The notes: generated by a model from the sequence alone, not told the origin. Numbered from the stretch's first letter, positions 42,968 through 52,189 are shown. The stretch: DNA of 64,000 nucleotides from Fuscovulum sp. (GCA_035192965.1 CP136571.1:454501-518500); one strand, 5' to 3'. Translations and numbers: made by a program.

Positions 42968-44259
42968 GCCGCCAATGCCCTTTGCCGTGCATCTGCGCGC
43001 ATCGCCTCGACCACATCCACCGCCGAGGCGAAGCCGTCCTCATGGAACCCGTTGCGCATCCAGGCCCCGGCGAACCAGGTGTTCTGGGTGCCGTTGGTGG
43101 CACGGATTTTTCCCTGCGCATCCAGCGCCGCCAGATCATAGACCGGGTGATCAAAGGTCACCATGTCGTCGATCAGCGCCTCATTGATCCCGCCATTGGA
43201 ATTGAGCGTCACGAAGATCGGGTCATCCTGCGGGATGGGTTGCAGCGAGTTCATCCAATAGGTCAGGTCAATCTTGGCCTTGGGCCCGGTCTCCGGCTCT
43301 ACATACACCCAAGATGACCAGCATTTCCGGTTGCGCGGCATGACCGACGTGTCGCGGTGCAGGATTGCGTGATTGGGCTGATAGCGCACCGCACCCAGCG
43401 TTGCCTGCTCGGCCGGGGTCGCATCGGCCAGCAATGACAGGCTGACATCGGAGTGGGTGGCCATCACCACGTCATCAAACATTTCCCATTCGCCGCCATG
43501 GGCGCGGATCAAGACGCCGCCCGCCTCACGCTTGACGCCGGCCACCGCCGCACCCAAACGCAGATCCACCCCACGGCTGATTAGCGAGGATTGCAGGCGA
43601 CGGACATATTCCACCGATCCGCCCTTGACCGTGTACCATTGATGCTGGCCTTCGAAATCCAGCAAGGCATGATTGTCAAAGAACCGCACCAGCGCATCGG
43701 CCGGGAAATCCAGAATCCCCATCGTGGGGGTGGACCAGATTGCCCCGGAAAACGGGGTGATGTAGTAGTCGCGGAACCAATCGCCCGTGCCCAGTGTCGC
43801 CAGCAGATCGCGGATCGTCATGCCCGGACGCACCACGCTGGCCGCGTTTTTGTTGAACCGCATGATATCGGTCAGCATCCCCAGAAAGCGGGGCGAGAAC
43901 AGGTTCTTGCGCTGGGCAAAGATCACATCCAGCGAGGCCAGACCGTATTCCAGCCGCCCACCGGCGATGGATGCCCCGAAACTCATGCTGCTTTCGACGT
44001 AGGGCACATCCAGCTTGTCGAACATGCCTAGCAGGTTGGGATAGTTCACCTTGTTGAAAACGATGAACCCGGTATCGACCGGCTGGTCGCCATTCTTGCC
44101 CGCCACAACCGTGCGCGCGTGGCCGCCAAGTCGGCCCTCGGCTTCAAACAGCACGACGGAATGATCGTCAGCCAGAAGATGCGCGGCGGCCATGCCAGAG
44201 ATGCCCCCCCCGATAACAGCGATACGACGGGGAACGGAACCAAGGGTTTCAAAAGGCAT
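42964..44259 (-). CDS. FAD/NAD(P)-dependent oxidoreductase of the sigma-E operon (RSP1091/UfaD-like)
   Basis: I choose the ATG at 44259 (431 residues, aggag site 11 nt upstream); a GTG four codons earlier is too close to that site. The FAD motif IAVIGGGISGMAAAHLL is at about 13-29, and EAEGRLGGHARTVV is the second nucleotide motif of amine-oxidase-like flavoproteins. NTWFAGAWMRNGFHEDGFASAVDV closes the FAD site. The orthologue in R. sphaeroides lies first in the RpoE-dependent operon and has been tied to furan fatty acid formation; the same role here is inference from the gene order. A sigma-E-like promoter lies just upstream. Confidence 0.9.
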   Translation of the reverse strand: MPFETLGSVPRRIAVIGGGISGMAAAHLLADDHSVVLFEAEGRLGGHARTVVAGKNGDQPVDTGFIVFNKVNYPNLLGMFDKLDVPYVESSMSFGASIAGGRLEYGLASLDVIFAQRKNLFSPRFLGMLTDIMRFNKNAASVVRPGMTIRDLLATLGTGDWFRDYYITPFSGAIWSTPTMGILDFPADALVRFFDNHALLDFEGQHQWYTVKGGSVEYVRRLQSSLISRGVDLRLGAAVAGVKREAGGVLIRAHGGEWEMFDDVVMATHSDVSLSLLADATPAEQATLGAVRYQPNHAILHRDTSVMPRNRKCWSSWVYVEPETGPKAKIDLTYWMNSLQPIPQDDPIFVTLNSNGGINEALIDDMVTFDHPVYDLAALDAQGKIRATNGTQNTWFAGAWMRNGFHEDGFASAVDVVEAMRADARQRALAA

Positions 44260-44290
44260 GAAAGGCGACACTCCTGCTGGTCTTTTGAGG

Positions 44291-44319
44291 TCATACGAAG
44301 CTGCGAAAGGTTTGGATCA
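44291..44319 (-). promoter_or_regulatory. Sigma-E-type promoter of the FAD oxidoreductase operon
   Basis: On the minus strand, -35 tgatcc (44314-44319) and -10 tatga (44291-44295) are separated by 18 nt. They lie about 30 bases before the FAD oxidoreductase ATG. The -35 is identical to that upstream of rpoE. Confidence 0.72.
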
Positions 44320-44384
44320 AACTGTAAACTTTTCTGTACATTGGAAACTTGACATTCGCTTTACGCAGAACATTTCGCCTTGTG

Positions 44385-44414
44385 TGATCCATCCGACAGC
44401 ATGTCACGTAAAAG
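44385..44414 (+). promoter_or_regulatory. Sigma-E-type autoregulatory promoter of rpoE-chrR
   Basis: The -35 tgatcc (44385-44390) and -10 taaaag (44409-44414) are separated by 18 nt. They resemble the R. sphaeroides sigma-E consensus (tgatcc, about 18 nt, taaga). The promoter lies about 110 bases before the rpoE start. Confidence 0.7.
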
Positions 44415-44524
44415 TTCCATGATGTTCGATGTACGTTGGGCCGAAAAAATCGGATGCACCTTTTCTCGTGTCGCCATAAGCTACGCGGGAACATGGGGTT
44501 AGACGCCGGAAGGAAGGCTCTGCC

Positions 44525-45070
44525 GTGCAGGCGGATGAGGTTGAGACGGATTGGGCGGCACTGGTTATCCGGGTGCGCGATCATCAGGACAAGGCGGCTT
44601 TTGCCGCCCTGTTCCGGCACTTTGCCCCACGGGTGAAGGCCTTCCTGATGAAATCGGGCGCAGATGCCACGCTGGCCGAGGAATGCGCGCAGGATGTCAT
44701 GGCAACGCTGTGGCAAAAAGCAGGGCTATTCGATCCGTCGCGGGCTTCGGTGGCGACCTGGGTCTTCACCATTGCCCGCAACAGACGGATCGACGCCCTG
44801 CGCAAATCGCGGCGGCCCGAACCGGAAGACCTGCCCTGGGGGCCGGAGCCTGAACCCGATCAGGCCGAGGTGCTGGAGGCGCAGCAAGATACCGACCGGC
44901 TGGGTGCCGCGCTTACCCAGTTGCCCGAAAAGCAGCGCGCGTTGATCGAACGGGCCTTTTATGGCGATCTTTCGCATAGCGAGATTGCCGCAGAAACGGG
45001 TCTACCGCTTGGAACGATCAAATCGCGCATTAGATTGGCGCTGGAGCGGTTGCGCCAGCAGATGAGTTGA
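44525..45070 (+). CDS. rpoE: ECF sigma factor RpoE (ECF11-type, singlet-oxygen response)
   Basis: This 181-residue sigma factor starts at a GTG after an aaggaagg site. Region 2 (about 20-90) includes LAEECAQDVMATLWQKAGLF and WVFTIARNRRIDALRKSRR; region 4 (about 115-178) includes LTQLPEKQRALIERAFYGDLSHSEIAAETGLPLGTIKSRIRLALERL. It drives a stress regulon in response to singlet oxygen. The next gene encodes ChrR, which holds it inactive. It is 13 bases before chrR, so the two are made together. Recognition rests on the sequence and on the matching ChrR. Confidence 0.95.
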   Translation: MQADEVETDWAALVIRVRDHQDKAAFAALFRHFAPRVKAFLMKSGADATLAEECAQDVMATLWQKAGLFDPSRASVATWVFTIARNRRIDALRKSRRPEPEDLPWGPEPEPDQAEVLEAQQDTDRLGAALTQLPEKQRALIERAFYGDLSHSEIAAETGLPLGTIKSRIRLALERLRQQMS

Positions 45071-45083
45071 GGCGAGACGGAAG

Positions 45084-45728
45084 ATGACGATCAGGCACCA
45101 CCTTTCGGACCAGCTGTTGATGTCCTATGCGGCAGGCGAACTTCCCGAGGCGTTCAATCTGGTCGTGGCAACGCATGTGTCGCTTTGCGACGAATGTCGT
45201 GCGCAGCTGGCCTCGTTCGAAGCGGTCGGTGGCGCGATGATCGAATCGGCCGAAACGGCGGCCATGTCCGATGCCAGCCTTGCCGCCTGCCTTGACCGGA
45301 TCGATGGTCTGTCACAGGCCAATGCGCGCCGTCCGATGCGCGGTGCGGGCGTTTTTCCGGCACCGCTGGCGGATTATGTGGACGGCGGGCCAGAGCGTGT
45401 GAAATGGCGCAATGTCGGCATGGGTGTAAAACAGGCGATCATTCGCACGGGCAGGGATGCCTCGGCCCGGTTGCTTTATATCCCCGGCGGGCAGGCGGTG
45501 CCGGACCACGGCCACCGTGGGTTGGAATTGACGTTGGTGCTTCAGGGTGCCTTCCGCGACGACAGCGACCGTTTCGGTCCCGGCGATATCGAGATCGCGG
45601 ATGAGGCGATGCAGCACACCCCCGTTGCGGAAGAAGGTCAGGTCTGCATATGCCTTGCCGCCACAGATGCACCCTTGCGGTTCAACAAGCTGATCCCGCG
45701 TCTGGCGCAGCCCTTCCTTGGAATGTGA
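45084..45728 (+). CDS. chrR: Zinc-cupin anti-sigma factor ChrR
   Basis: ChrR (214 residues) binds and inhibits RpoE; singlet oxygen or organic peroxide stress releases the sigma factor. The N-terminal zinc site matches R. sphaeroides ChrR exactly in spacing: His6, His31, Cys35, Cys38 (HVSLCDEC). The C-terminal cupin keeps its metal ligands with a one-residue offset: His142, His144, Glu148 (DHGHRGLE) and His178 (MQHTP), plus Cys188 and Cys190 (VCIC). All functional residues are therefore present. It converges on the HutD-like gene with a three-base gap. Confidence 0.95.
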   Translation: MTIRHHLSDQLLMSYAAGELPEAFNLVVATHVSLCDECRAQLASFEAVGGAMIESAETAAMSDASLAACLDRIDGLSQANARRPMRGAGVFPAPLADYVDGGPERVKWRNVGMGVKQAIIRTGRDASARLLYIPGGQAVPDHGHRGLELTLVLQGAFRDDSDRFGPGDIEIADEAMQHTPVAEEGQVCICLAATDAPLRFNKLIPRLAQPFLGM

Positions 45729-45731
45729 TTT

Positions 45732-46259
45732 TTAGGCTGTGACGCCTGTCAATCGCACAGACAGAAAATGCCCCTCGGCCCGGATGGGCTGATCCGACAG
45801 GATCAGGTCATGCCGCCCGAGGGCTTTTTCATTTACGCGCCCCGCACTCAGCGCAAACAGCGCCAGCAGATTACCAGCCGCAAATTGCACCGGGCCGTCT
45901 GTCACCCGTACCTCGGGCCGGGGCAGATGGCGCGCGGTCATCACGTTGAAATCGTCCGATGGACCCCGTGCTGTGCCTTGCGCCGAAAGCGCGATGTCGC
46001 CCGCAAAGGCCACCGGAACAAGCGGCCTGCAATCCAGCGCCACCCCATCGCCAACTAAGCGAAAGCCGGGGCCAGAGATGACGGTCAGGTTCCGTTCGAT
46101 CCCCGGAAACAGGGAAAACGGCCCATCTTCGGCCACCGTCGCCATCGATAGACGCCACAGGATCGCCCCCTCTGCCTCAGCCCGGGCAAGCTCGACAGTC
46201 ACGCCCTTGCCGTTCTTCCAAGGCTGGCGGGTGTAATCGGCCGGTGTCAGGTACTTCAT
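45732..46259 (-). CDS. HutD/Ves-family cupin protein
   Basis: This 175-residue protein starts [24 protein letters not shown] and contains ILWRLSMATVAEDGPFSLFPGIERNLTVISG, the conserved core of the HutD/Ves family (a double-cupin fold). HutD occurs with histidine-utilisation genes and is thought to limit urocanate or formiminoglutamate levels; Ves is a cold-linked relative. No hut genes are here. It is coupled to rmuC by a four-base overlap at the end of the mutL-rmuC run, so the name reflects the fold and not a proven role. Confidence 0.85.
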   Translation of the reverse strand: MKYLTPADYTRQPWKNGKGVTVELARAEAEGAILWRLSMATVAEDGPFSLFPGIERNLTVISGPGFRLVGDGVALDCRPLVPVAFAGDIALSAQGTARGPSDDFNVMTARHLPRPEVRVTDGPVQFAAGNLLALFALSAGRVNEKALGRHDLILSDQPIRAEGHFLSVRLTGVTA

Positions 46260-47410
46260 GGCGTCGCGTGCGGCGCGATCAGGGGCGTGGGATCAGCGGC
46301 GATTTCCTCGAAATCGAAATTGTCCAGCCGCCGCGCCCTGCGCGTGGCCTTTTCGCTGCTGACCTTGATTTCCTCGATGTCCTTTGCGGCCTGCCCGAAA
46401 TGCCGGTCCAGGTTTTCCACCCGCGCGCCCAGCCGTTCCACATCGCCATAAAGCAGCGCCAATTCCTTGCGGATCGCCCCTGCCTGTTCCCGCATCCGGG
46501 CATCCTTCAACACCGCGCGCATGGTGTTCAGCGTGGCCATGCAGGTGGTGGGCGACACGATCCAGACCTTCGCGGCAAAGCCTTCGCGCACCACATCGGG
46601 GAAATTCGCGTGCAATTCGGCATAAACCGCCTCAGAGGGTAGGAACATCAGCGCGCCATCCGCCGTTTCGCCCTCAAGAATGTACTTCTCTGCAATGGCG
46701 CGGATATGCGCCCGGACAGAGGCACGCATCATTCGCTGCGCCTCAAGCTGCTGCGCGGGTGTCTCGGCCCGGCGCAGGGCCTCATAGGCCTCAAGCGGGA
46801 ACTTCGCGTCGATGACGATCGGTCCGGGCGGTTTTGGCAGGTGGACGAGGCAATCCGCCCGCCGCCCGTTGGAAAGCGTGGCCTGCATCGAATAGGCGTC
46901 CGGGGGCAGCGCCTTTTGCACGATGTCATTCAGCTGAATTTCGCCAAACGCACCACGCGTTTGCTTGTTCGACAGGATATCCTGCAATGACAGCACATTG
47001 CCCGACAGCTTTTCGATATTGGCCTGCGCCTTATCGATGGTTTCCAGCCGTTGCTGCAAATCGCCAAGGCTGCGCGCCGTGCGGGTGGATGTGCCATGCA
47101 GCGCTTCGGTCATCTGGCGCTGCACATCGGCCAGGCGCTGTTCCATCAGCTTCAGCATGGACGACTGGCCCACCGCCGCAGCCTCTGACACGTGATGCAA
47201 CCCGCCCGCCAGCCGTTCCTGCCCGTCTGACAGCGATTGCACCCGGTTGGACATCCATTCCATCTGTCGCAGCATCGGTGCCGCCATCCGCGCCGCCCGT
47301 GCCGCCGCCCGCAGCGTCAGCAACAGGACGATCACCACCACCAGCGCCCCCGCTGCGATCAGGACCGGGGGATCGTTCCACGCATATTGGATGCCGCCAA
47401 TGGTAATCAT
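46256..47410 (-). CDS. rmuC: DNA recombination protein RmuC
   Basis: From the ATG at 47410 the protein has 384 residues. It has a membrane helix near the N-terminus ([18 protein letters not shown], about 16-33), a long coiled coil (about 45-150) and the RmuC nuclease-like domain, seen in [35 protein letters not shown] and [24 protein letters not shown]. RmuC limits inversions at short inverted repeats and is a predicted PD-(D/E)XK nuclease. Its start overlaps the mutL stop by ATGA. Confidence 0.93.
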   Translation of the reverse strand: MITIGGIQYAWNDPPVLIAAGALVVVIVLLLTLRAAARAARMAAPMLRQMEWMSNRVQSLSDGQERLAGGLHHVSEAAAVGQSSMLKLMEQRLADVQRQMTEALHGTSTRTARSLGDLQQRLETIDKAQANIEKLSGNVLSLQDILSNKQTRGAFGEIQLNDIVQKALPPDAYSMQATLSNGRRADCLVHLPKPPGPIVIDAKFPLEAYEALRRAETPAQQLEAQRMMRASVRAHIRAIAEKYILEGETADGALMFLPSEAVYAELHANFPDVVREGFAAKVWIVSPTTCMATLNTMRAVLKDARMREQAGAIRKELALLYGDVERLGARVENLDRHFGQAAKDIEEIKVSSEKATRRARRLDNFDFEEIAADPTPLIAPHATP

Positions 47411-49245
47411 CGCCGACCAAACAGCCGTTCGATATCGGCCAGCTTCAGCTCCACATAGGTGGGCCGCCCGTGGTTGCACTGGCCGGAATGGGGCGTCGCT
47501 TCCATCTCGCGCAGAAGCGCATTCATCTCTTCGGCCCGCATCTGCCGGCCTGATCGCACCGATCCATGGCAGGCCATGCGCGACAGCACCGCCTCGATCC
47601 GCGCTTGCACAAGCTGGCTGTCGCCCAGATCGGCCAGTTCGTCCAGCACATCCCGGATCAGCGCTGCACCATTCACAGCACCCAGAATGGCCGGGGTCTC
47701 CCGAATGGCGATGGCCGATCCGCCAAAGGATTCGATGGAAAGCCCAATCCGCGACAGCGCCTCGGCGTGTTCCAGCAATCGCGCCGCATCGCCCGGCGAC
47801 AGATCGACGATTTCCGGAATCAGCAGCGCCTGCGCCGTGATTCCGGTTTCCGCCATCTGCCGCTTCAGCCGTTCATAAACCAGCCGCTCATGCGCTGCGT
47901 GCTGATCAACGATCACGATCCCGGTTTCGGTTTGGGCGATGATGTAATTCTCATGCACTTGCGCGCGGGCCGCGCCCAGCGGGCGCTGGGTGGTCTCGGG
48001 TTCTGGGGCAGGTGCCTCGGCGCGCGCCGATGGTGCCTCGGCAAATCCGGGCTGGGGTAGGGGGGCCTGAAAGGCAAAGCTCTTTGCAAGGCTGCCCTGC
48101 GATGGGCGGTCCATCTGATAGATACGCGGCGCGGCCTGTTCCGGTCGAAGGGCGGCCAGCGTGGCATCGCCCACGGTGCTGCTGGCACGGTGGCCCGCGC
48201 CTGACAGCGCCGTGCGCAGCCCGGTGATCATCAACGCACGCACCGCCTCGGGTTCACGGAACCGGACCTCGGCCTTGGCGGGGTGCACGTTCACATCCAC
48301 CCTTTCCGGATCGCAGGACACGGTAAGGACAGCGGCAGGGTGGCGGTCGCGGCTGAGGAAATCGAAATAGGCCGCCCGCAGCGCGCCGAACAGCATCCGG
48401 TCCAGCACCGGGCGGCCATTGACGAACACGAATTGCTGCACCGATGACCCGCGCGAATAGGTGGGCAGCGCCGCATAACCTGTCAGCCGCATCCCATCAC
48501 GCTCTGCGTCGATCTTCAGCGCATTGTCGATGAACTCTGTCCCCAGAACCGAAGCCAGCCGCGCATGCAGCGCGTCAAAGAAATCGCCCGCCGTCGGATC
48601 GGCGCGGAACATCACCCGGCCCTCGCCCCCACCCGATACATCGCGCAGGGTAAAGCCAACGGTCGGCTCTGCCATGGCCAGACGGCGGATCACATCGGTG
48701 ATGGCCTGCGCCTCGGCGCGGTCTGACCGCAGGAATTTCAACCGTGCGGGGGTGGCAAAGAACAGATCGCGCAGTTCCACCACCGTGCCCCGCGTCAGCG
48801 CGGCAGGTTTCACCCCCGCCATGCGCCCGCCCGCCACTGACAGGCTCGCCGCCTCATGCCCCTGCACGCGTGACGTGATAGTCAACCGCCCCACCGCGCC
48901 CAAGGATGGCAGTGCTTCGCCGCGAAAGCCAAAGCTGTGGATGTTCAGCAGATCGGACCCGTCGATCTTCGACGTGGCATGGCGCGACAGCGCCAGCGGC
49001 AAATCATCCGCCGTCATGCCGCAGCCATCATCGGTGACGCGGATCAGTGTCTTGCCTCCATCGGCATAGTCCACCGAAATCCGGCTGGCCCCCGCATCCA
49101 ATGCGTTTTCCACCAGCTCTTTCACTGCCGAGGCGGGGCGTTCCACCACCTCGCCTGCGGCGATGCGGTTGATCGCCGACTCGTCCAGTTGGCGGATCAT
49201 CGGGCGCCCGGCAGGGCCGGTTATCTTGGGGGCGGGTGCGTTCAT
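47407..49245 (-). CDS. mutL: DNA mismatch repair protein MutL (endonuclease-type)
   Basis: MutL (612 residues) links mismatch recognition to excision. The GHKL ATPase motifs are [19 protein letters not shown] and GFRGEALPS. The C-terminal endonuclease motifs are intact: [12 protein letters not shown] (the DQHAxxExxxxE metal site) and ACHGSVRSG plus QCNHGRPT. So this MutL can nick DNA, as expected for a bacterium without MutH. The 15-residue extension before [18 protein letters not shown] could be dropped if translation starts at 49200; neither start has a clear ribosome-binding site. Confidence 0.95.
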   Translation of the reverse strand: MNAPAPKITGPAGRPMIRQLDESAINRIAAGEVVERPASAVKELVENALDAGASRISVDYADGGKTLIRVTDDGCGMTADDLPLALSRHATSKIDGSDLLNIHSFGFRGEALPSLGAVGRLTITSRVQGHEAASLSVAGGRMAGVKPAALTRGTVVELRDLFFATPARLKFLRSDRAEAQAITDVIRRLAMAEPTVGFTLRDVSGGGEGRVMFRADPTAGDFFDALHARLASVLGTEFIDNALKIDAERDGMRLTGYAALPTYSRGSSVQQFVFVNGRPVLDRMLFGALRAAYFDFLSRDRHPAAVLTVSCDPERVDVNVHPAKAEVRFREPEAVRALMITGLRTALSGAGHRASSTVGDATLAALRPEQAAPRIYQMDRPSQGSLAKSFAFQAPLPQPGFAEAPSARAEAPAPEPETTQRPLGAARAQVHENYIIAQTETGIVIVDQHAAHERLVYERLKRQMAETGITAQALLIPEIVDLSPGDAARLLEHAEALSRIGLSIESFGGSAIAIRETPAILGAVNGAALIRDVLDELADLGDSQLVQARIEAVLSRMACHGSVRSGRQMRAEEMNALLREMEATPHSGQCNHGRPTYVELKLADIERLFGRR

Positions 49246-49310
49246 GCACCCATATGTAGCAGGCGCAAAGGGTCAGGGCCACAGATTCGGCGCGCACCGG
49301 CGGTGCCGCG

Positions 49311-49416
49311 CAAATCTTTCATGGAAAGATTTGCCCTTACGCCGCCTGGGCGGCGTGAAAAATCTCCATGGAGATTTTTCCCCACTTCGGGAAAAGTTTT
49401 CCTTGAAAACTTTTCC
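49311..49416. repeat. Array of four consecutive hairpins between the M16 and mutL genes
   Basis: Four inverted repeats follow each other: 49311-49333 (caaatctttc/gaaagatttg), 49339-49356 (acgccgcc/ggcggcgt), a perfect 24-bp palindrome at 49357-49380 centred on ccatgg, and 49390-49416 (ggaaaagttttc/gaaaacttttcc). No gene is present. Hairpins 1, 3 and 4 have the A/T-rich arms seen in the palindromic element at 39601 and 57978, whereas hairpin 2 is GC-rich. Confidence 0.85.
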
Positions 49417-49427
49417 ACCGGGCAGGG

Positions 49428-50750
49428 CTACTCGCTTCCCGAAACACCCGTGGGTTGCCCCACGATGACAAAGCGCAGATCATCAGCGCGGAACAGGGAT
49501 GCCGCTACGCGCTTCACATCCGCCAAAGTCACTGCATTGACCTTGTCATTGCGGGTCTTGGGGTAATCGGCGGGCAGGCCGATCAACTGCATGTTTACCA
49601 TGATCGATGCAAGCGGCCCGTTGCCATCAAACCGCAACGGATAGGCCCCGGTCAGATAGGTTTTCGTGGCTTCAAGCTCTGCCTCGGTGATCCCATCGGC
49701 GGCGATGCGCGCCCATTCCGCACGGATTACCTCCACCGCCTCGGCGACCTTTTCGTTCGCAACGGCAGTCTGACCCATCACCAGTTCGGAATTGTCATAC
49801 CCAACCAGCGATGTGCCGATGCCATAGGTCAGCCCGCGCTTTTCCCGAACCTCGGTCATCAGCCGGGCCGAGAAACGGCCACCGCCCAGAATTTCGTTCA
49901 GGATCGTCGCGGCAAAGAAATCGGGATCATCACGCTTGATGCCGGAATGGCCGAACATCACAACCGATTGCGGGCCGGGGAAATCCTGCACGGTGACGCC
50001 CCCGGTCAGCGCGGGCGTCACGCGCCCCGGCAGGGCTGCCCCGGATTCGGGCAGATCGCCCAGCAATTCGTCCAGCAACAGGCCAAGCTCCTGCGCCGAG
50101 ATATCACCCGCCGCGGCCACGAATACCCGGTCGCGCGTCAGTGTGGCCTTGTGCGCCGCAATCAGATCATCGCGCGTCAGTCCGGGCACCGTGTCGAGCT
50201 GCCCGTCACCATCTTCGGCATAGGGATGGCCCGGAAAGGCCTGTGCGCGGAACAGTTGGCTTGCGATGCTGTCGGGGTCTTTCTCATCCGACCGCAGCCC
50301 TGCCAGCACCTGCCCGCGCACCCGTTCCACGGCATCCGCATCAAAGCGCGGGGTGGTGATCGCCTGCCGCAAAAGATCAATCGCCTGATCACGGTTCTCG
50401 GTCAGGAACTGCGCCGACACTGCCACCGTGTCGATATCCGATGAAAAGCCGAAAGACGCCGCCAGCCCATCCCGCGCGGCGGCAAAGGCCTGCGCGTCCA
50501 TGTCGCCGGACCCTTCCTCGATCAGCGCCGTCATCAGGTTGACCGCGCCTTCCTTGCCCGCCGGATCAAGGCTGGATCCACCGCGAAAGCGAATCTCCAG
50601 CGCGGTGAAGGGGATGTTGTCCTCTTCCACCAGCCAGGCGGTGATGCCACCGGGTGAGGTGACGGTCTGTATCTCAATCGCCGCCCGTGCAGGCACGGCA
50701 AACAGCATCAGCGCCAGCGCGGCGGGGATCAGGCGGATCAGTGGGATCAT
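49428..50750 (-). CDS. M16-family zinc-peptidase-like protein, catalytically inactive partner
   Basis: This 440-residue protein has a signal peptide (IRLIPAALALMLFAVPARA) and the M16 two-domain layout (for example FRGGSSLDPAGKEGAVNLMTALIEEGSG and FNEILGGGRFSARLMTEVREKRGLTYGIGTSL). The usual zinc motif HxxEH is absent: the matching position reads AVNLMTALIEEG. It should therefore be the non-catalytic subunit of a heterodimer with the preceding active M16 gene, as in mitochondrial processing peptidase-like pairs. It overlaps that gene by ATGA. It is likely periplasmic. Confidence 0.9.
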   Translation of the reverse strand: MIPLIRLIPAALALMLFAVPARAAIEIQTVTSPGGITAWLVEEDNIPFTALEIRFRGGSSLDPAGKEGAVNLMTALIEEGSGDMDAQAFAAARDGLAASFGFSSDIDTVAVSAQFLTENRDQAIDLLRQAITTPRFDADAVERVRGQVLAGLRSDEKDPDSIASQLFRAQAFPGHPYAEDGDGQLDTVPGLTRDDLIAAHKATLTRDRVFVAAAGDISAQELGLLLDELLGDLPESGAALPGRVTPALTGGVTVQDFPGPQSVVMFGHSGIKRDDPDFFAATILNEILGGGRFSARLMTEVREKRGLTYGIGTSLVGYDNSELVMGQTAVANEKVAEAVEVIRAEWARIAADGITEAELEATKTYLTGAYPLRFDGNGPLASIMVNMQLIGLPADYPKTRNDKVNAVTLADVKRVAASLFRADDLRFVIVGQPTGVSGSE

Positions 50751-52084
50751 TGGGCGGCCTCTTCGCGCAGCAGGTAGCCTGTCACGGCCTTGCGTTTGTC
50801 CAGAACAAGTTTGGCGGCGGCAACCACGTCTTCGGGCGTGACCGCATCCAGAACATCGGGCCAGGATTTCACATCCTCGACCGACAGGCCGTTGGCCAGC
50901 CCTTCGCCATAGCGGCGGGCAAGGCCGTTCGCATCGTCGCGGGCATAGATGTCGGCTGCGCGGATCTGGGTCTTGATCCGGGCAAAGGCATCGGCATCGG
51001 GGCCCTTGGCGATGAAATCGGCAATCGCCGCATCCATCGCGGCCTCGGCCTCTTCCAGCGGGGTGTCGGGCGTGGGCACAACGACAAGGCTGAAAGTCGT
51101 GTCGTCAACAGTCGACCCGTCATAGAACGCGGCGGCATAAACCGCCTTCTGCTGATCGAATTGCAGCGCGCGGGCCAGCACCGATGTGGTGCCATTGCCA
51201 CCCAGCAATTCCGCCAGAATCGTCAACGCGGCAGCGGTGGATTGGTCGCCCGGGTCGCGCTCCGGGGCAAGGTAACTGCGCGAGATATAGGGTTCCGACA
51301 CGCGCGGATCGGACATGGCGATGCGGCGTTCGGCCAGTTGCGGCGGTTCTGCCACGCGCAGGCGCGGCTTGATATCGGGCGAGGCGGGGATGGGGCCGTA
51401 ATGCGTTTCGGCCATGGCGCGCACCTGATCGGGCGTCACGTCGCCTGCCACCACCAGCACGGCGTTGTTGGGCGCATAATGCGTCTTGTAGTGGTCGATG
51501 GCGTCCTGCTGCGTCAGGCCCTCCATCTCGTGCCGCCAGCCGATGATCGGCAGGCCGTAAGGATGGTTCAGGAACTGTGCCGCGCGCATCTGTTCGCCAA
51601 GCAGCGCGCCGGGGCTGGAATCGGTGCGCTGGCTGCGCTCTTCCAGAATGACCTGAAGCTCGGTTTCCACCTCATTGGCGGCCAGTTGCAGATCAGTCAT
51701 CCGGTCGGCTTCCAGCTTCATCATCAGATCAAGCCGGTCTGCCGCCACGCGTTGGAAGTACGCGGTGTAGTCCCAACTGGTAAAGGCGTTGTCGCTGCCA
51801 CCCTGTGCTTCGACGATGTCAGAGAACTCGCCGGGTGCCAGCTCATCGGTGCCCTTGAACATCAGATGCTCCAGAAAGTGCGCGATGCCCGATTTGCCGC
51901 GCGGTTCATCTGCGGAACCGACCTTGTACCAGACCATCTGCACCACCACTGGGGCACGGTTGTCTTCGATGACAACCACCTGAAGCCCGTTGTCGAGGGT
52001 GAAGGCCGTCACATCTTCGGCGGCCCACAGGGGGGCTGCCGTCAAAAGCAAACCCGTCAGGGCAAGGCCCGGCATTCTTGGCAT
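50747..52084 (-). CDS. M16-family zinc peptidase, catalytic subunit
   Basis: This gene starts at one of two adjacent ATGs just after a ggaggaa site; I take the second, giving 445 residues with a signal peptide (MPRMPGLALTGLLLTAAPLWA). The zinc motif is intact in GIAHFLEHLMFKG (HFLEH), with the second-ligand glutamate expected about 75 residues later (NEVETELQVILEE). The second domain also follows the M16 pattern. It pairs with the inactive M16 gene downstream. A periplasmic role in degrading peptides is likely. Confidence 0.92.
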   Translation of the reverse strand: MPRMPGLALTGLLLTAAPLWAAEDVTAFTLDNGLQVVVIEDNRAPVVVQMVWYKVGSADEPRGKSGIAHFLEHLMFKGTDELAPGEFSDIVEAQGGSDNAFTSWDYTAYFQRVAADRLDLMMKLEADRMTDLQLAANEVETELQVILEERSQRTDSSPGALLGEQMRAAQFLNHPYGLPIIGWRHEMEGLTQQDAIDHYKTHYAPNNAVLVVAGDVTPDQVRAMAETHYGPIPASPDIKPRLRVAEPPQLAERRIAMSDPRVSEPYISRSYLAPERDPGDQSTAAALTILAELLGGNGTTSVLARALQFDQQKAVYAAAFYDGSTVDDTTFSLVVVPTPDTPLEEAEAAMDAAIADFIAKGPDADAFARIKTQIRAADIYARDDANGLARRYGEGLANGLSVEDVKSWPDVLDAVTPEDVVAAAKLVLDKRKAVTGYLLREEAAQ

Positions 52085-52172
52085 CATTTCCTCCGGATGG
52101 CCCGCATTGGGCAAGCCCGTCACTCAGACCCGTTACTCGGGCCCGTCACGGGGCAAGGTGCGTCGGGCAGGC

Positions 52173-52189
52173 GGCGGGTTCAACCCGCC
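52173..52189. repeat. GC-rich hairpin resembling a common Rhodobacterales intergenic repeat
   Basis: Arms ggcgggtt and aacccgcc (minus strand context gtaggggcgggttgaacccgcc) form a 6-8 bp hairpin between DUF3035 and the M16 gene. I recall similar gtaggg...gggttnaaccc hairpins as frequent intergenic elements in this order. The uvrC 3' end (36246-36270) has a related gtagggtggg...ccacccc pattern. Confidence 0.45.

Noticed and set aside
49428..50750. Reading the second M16 gene as an active peptidase
   Set aside because: The HxxEH motif is missing at the expected position, so catalysis is unlikely.
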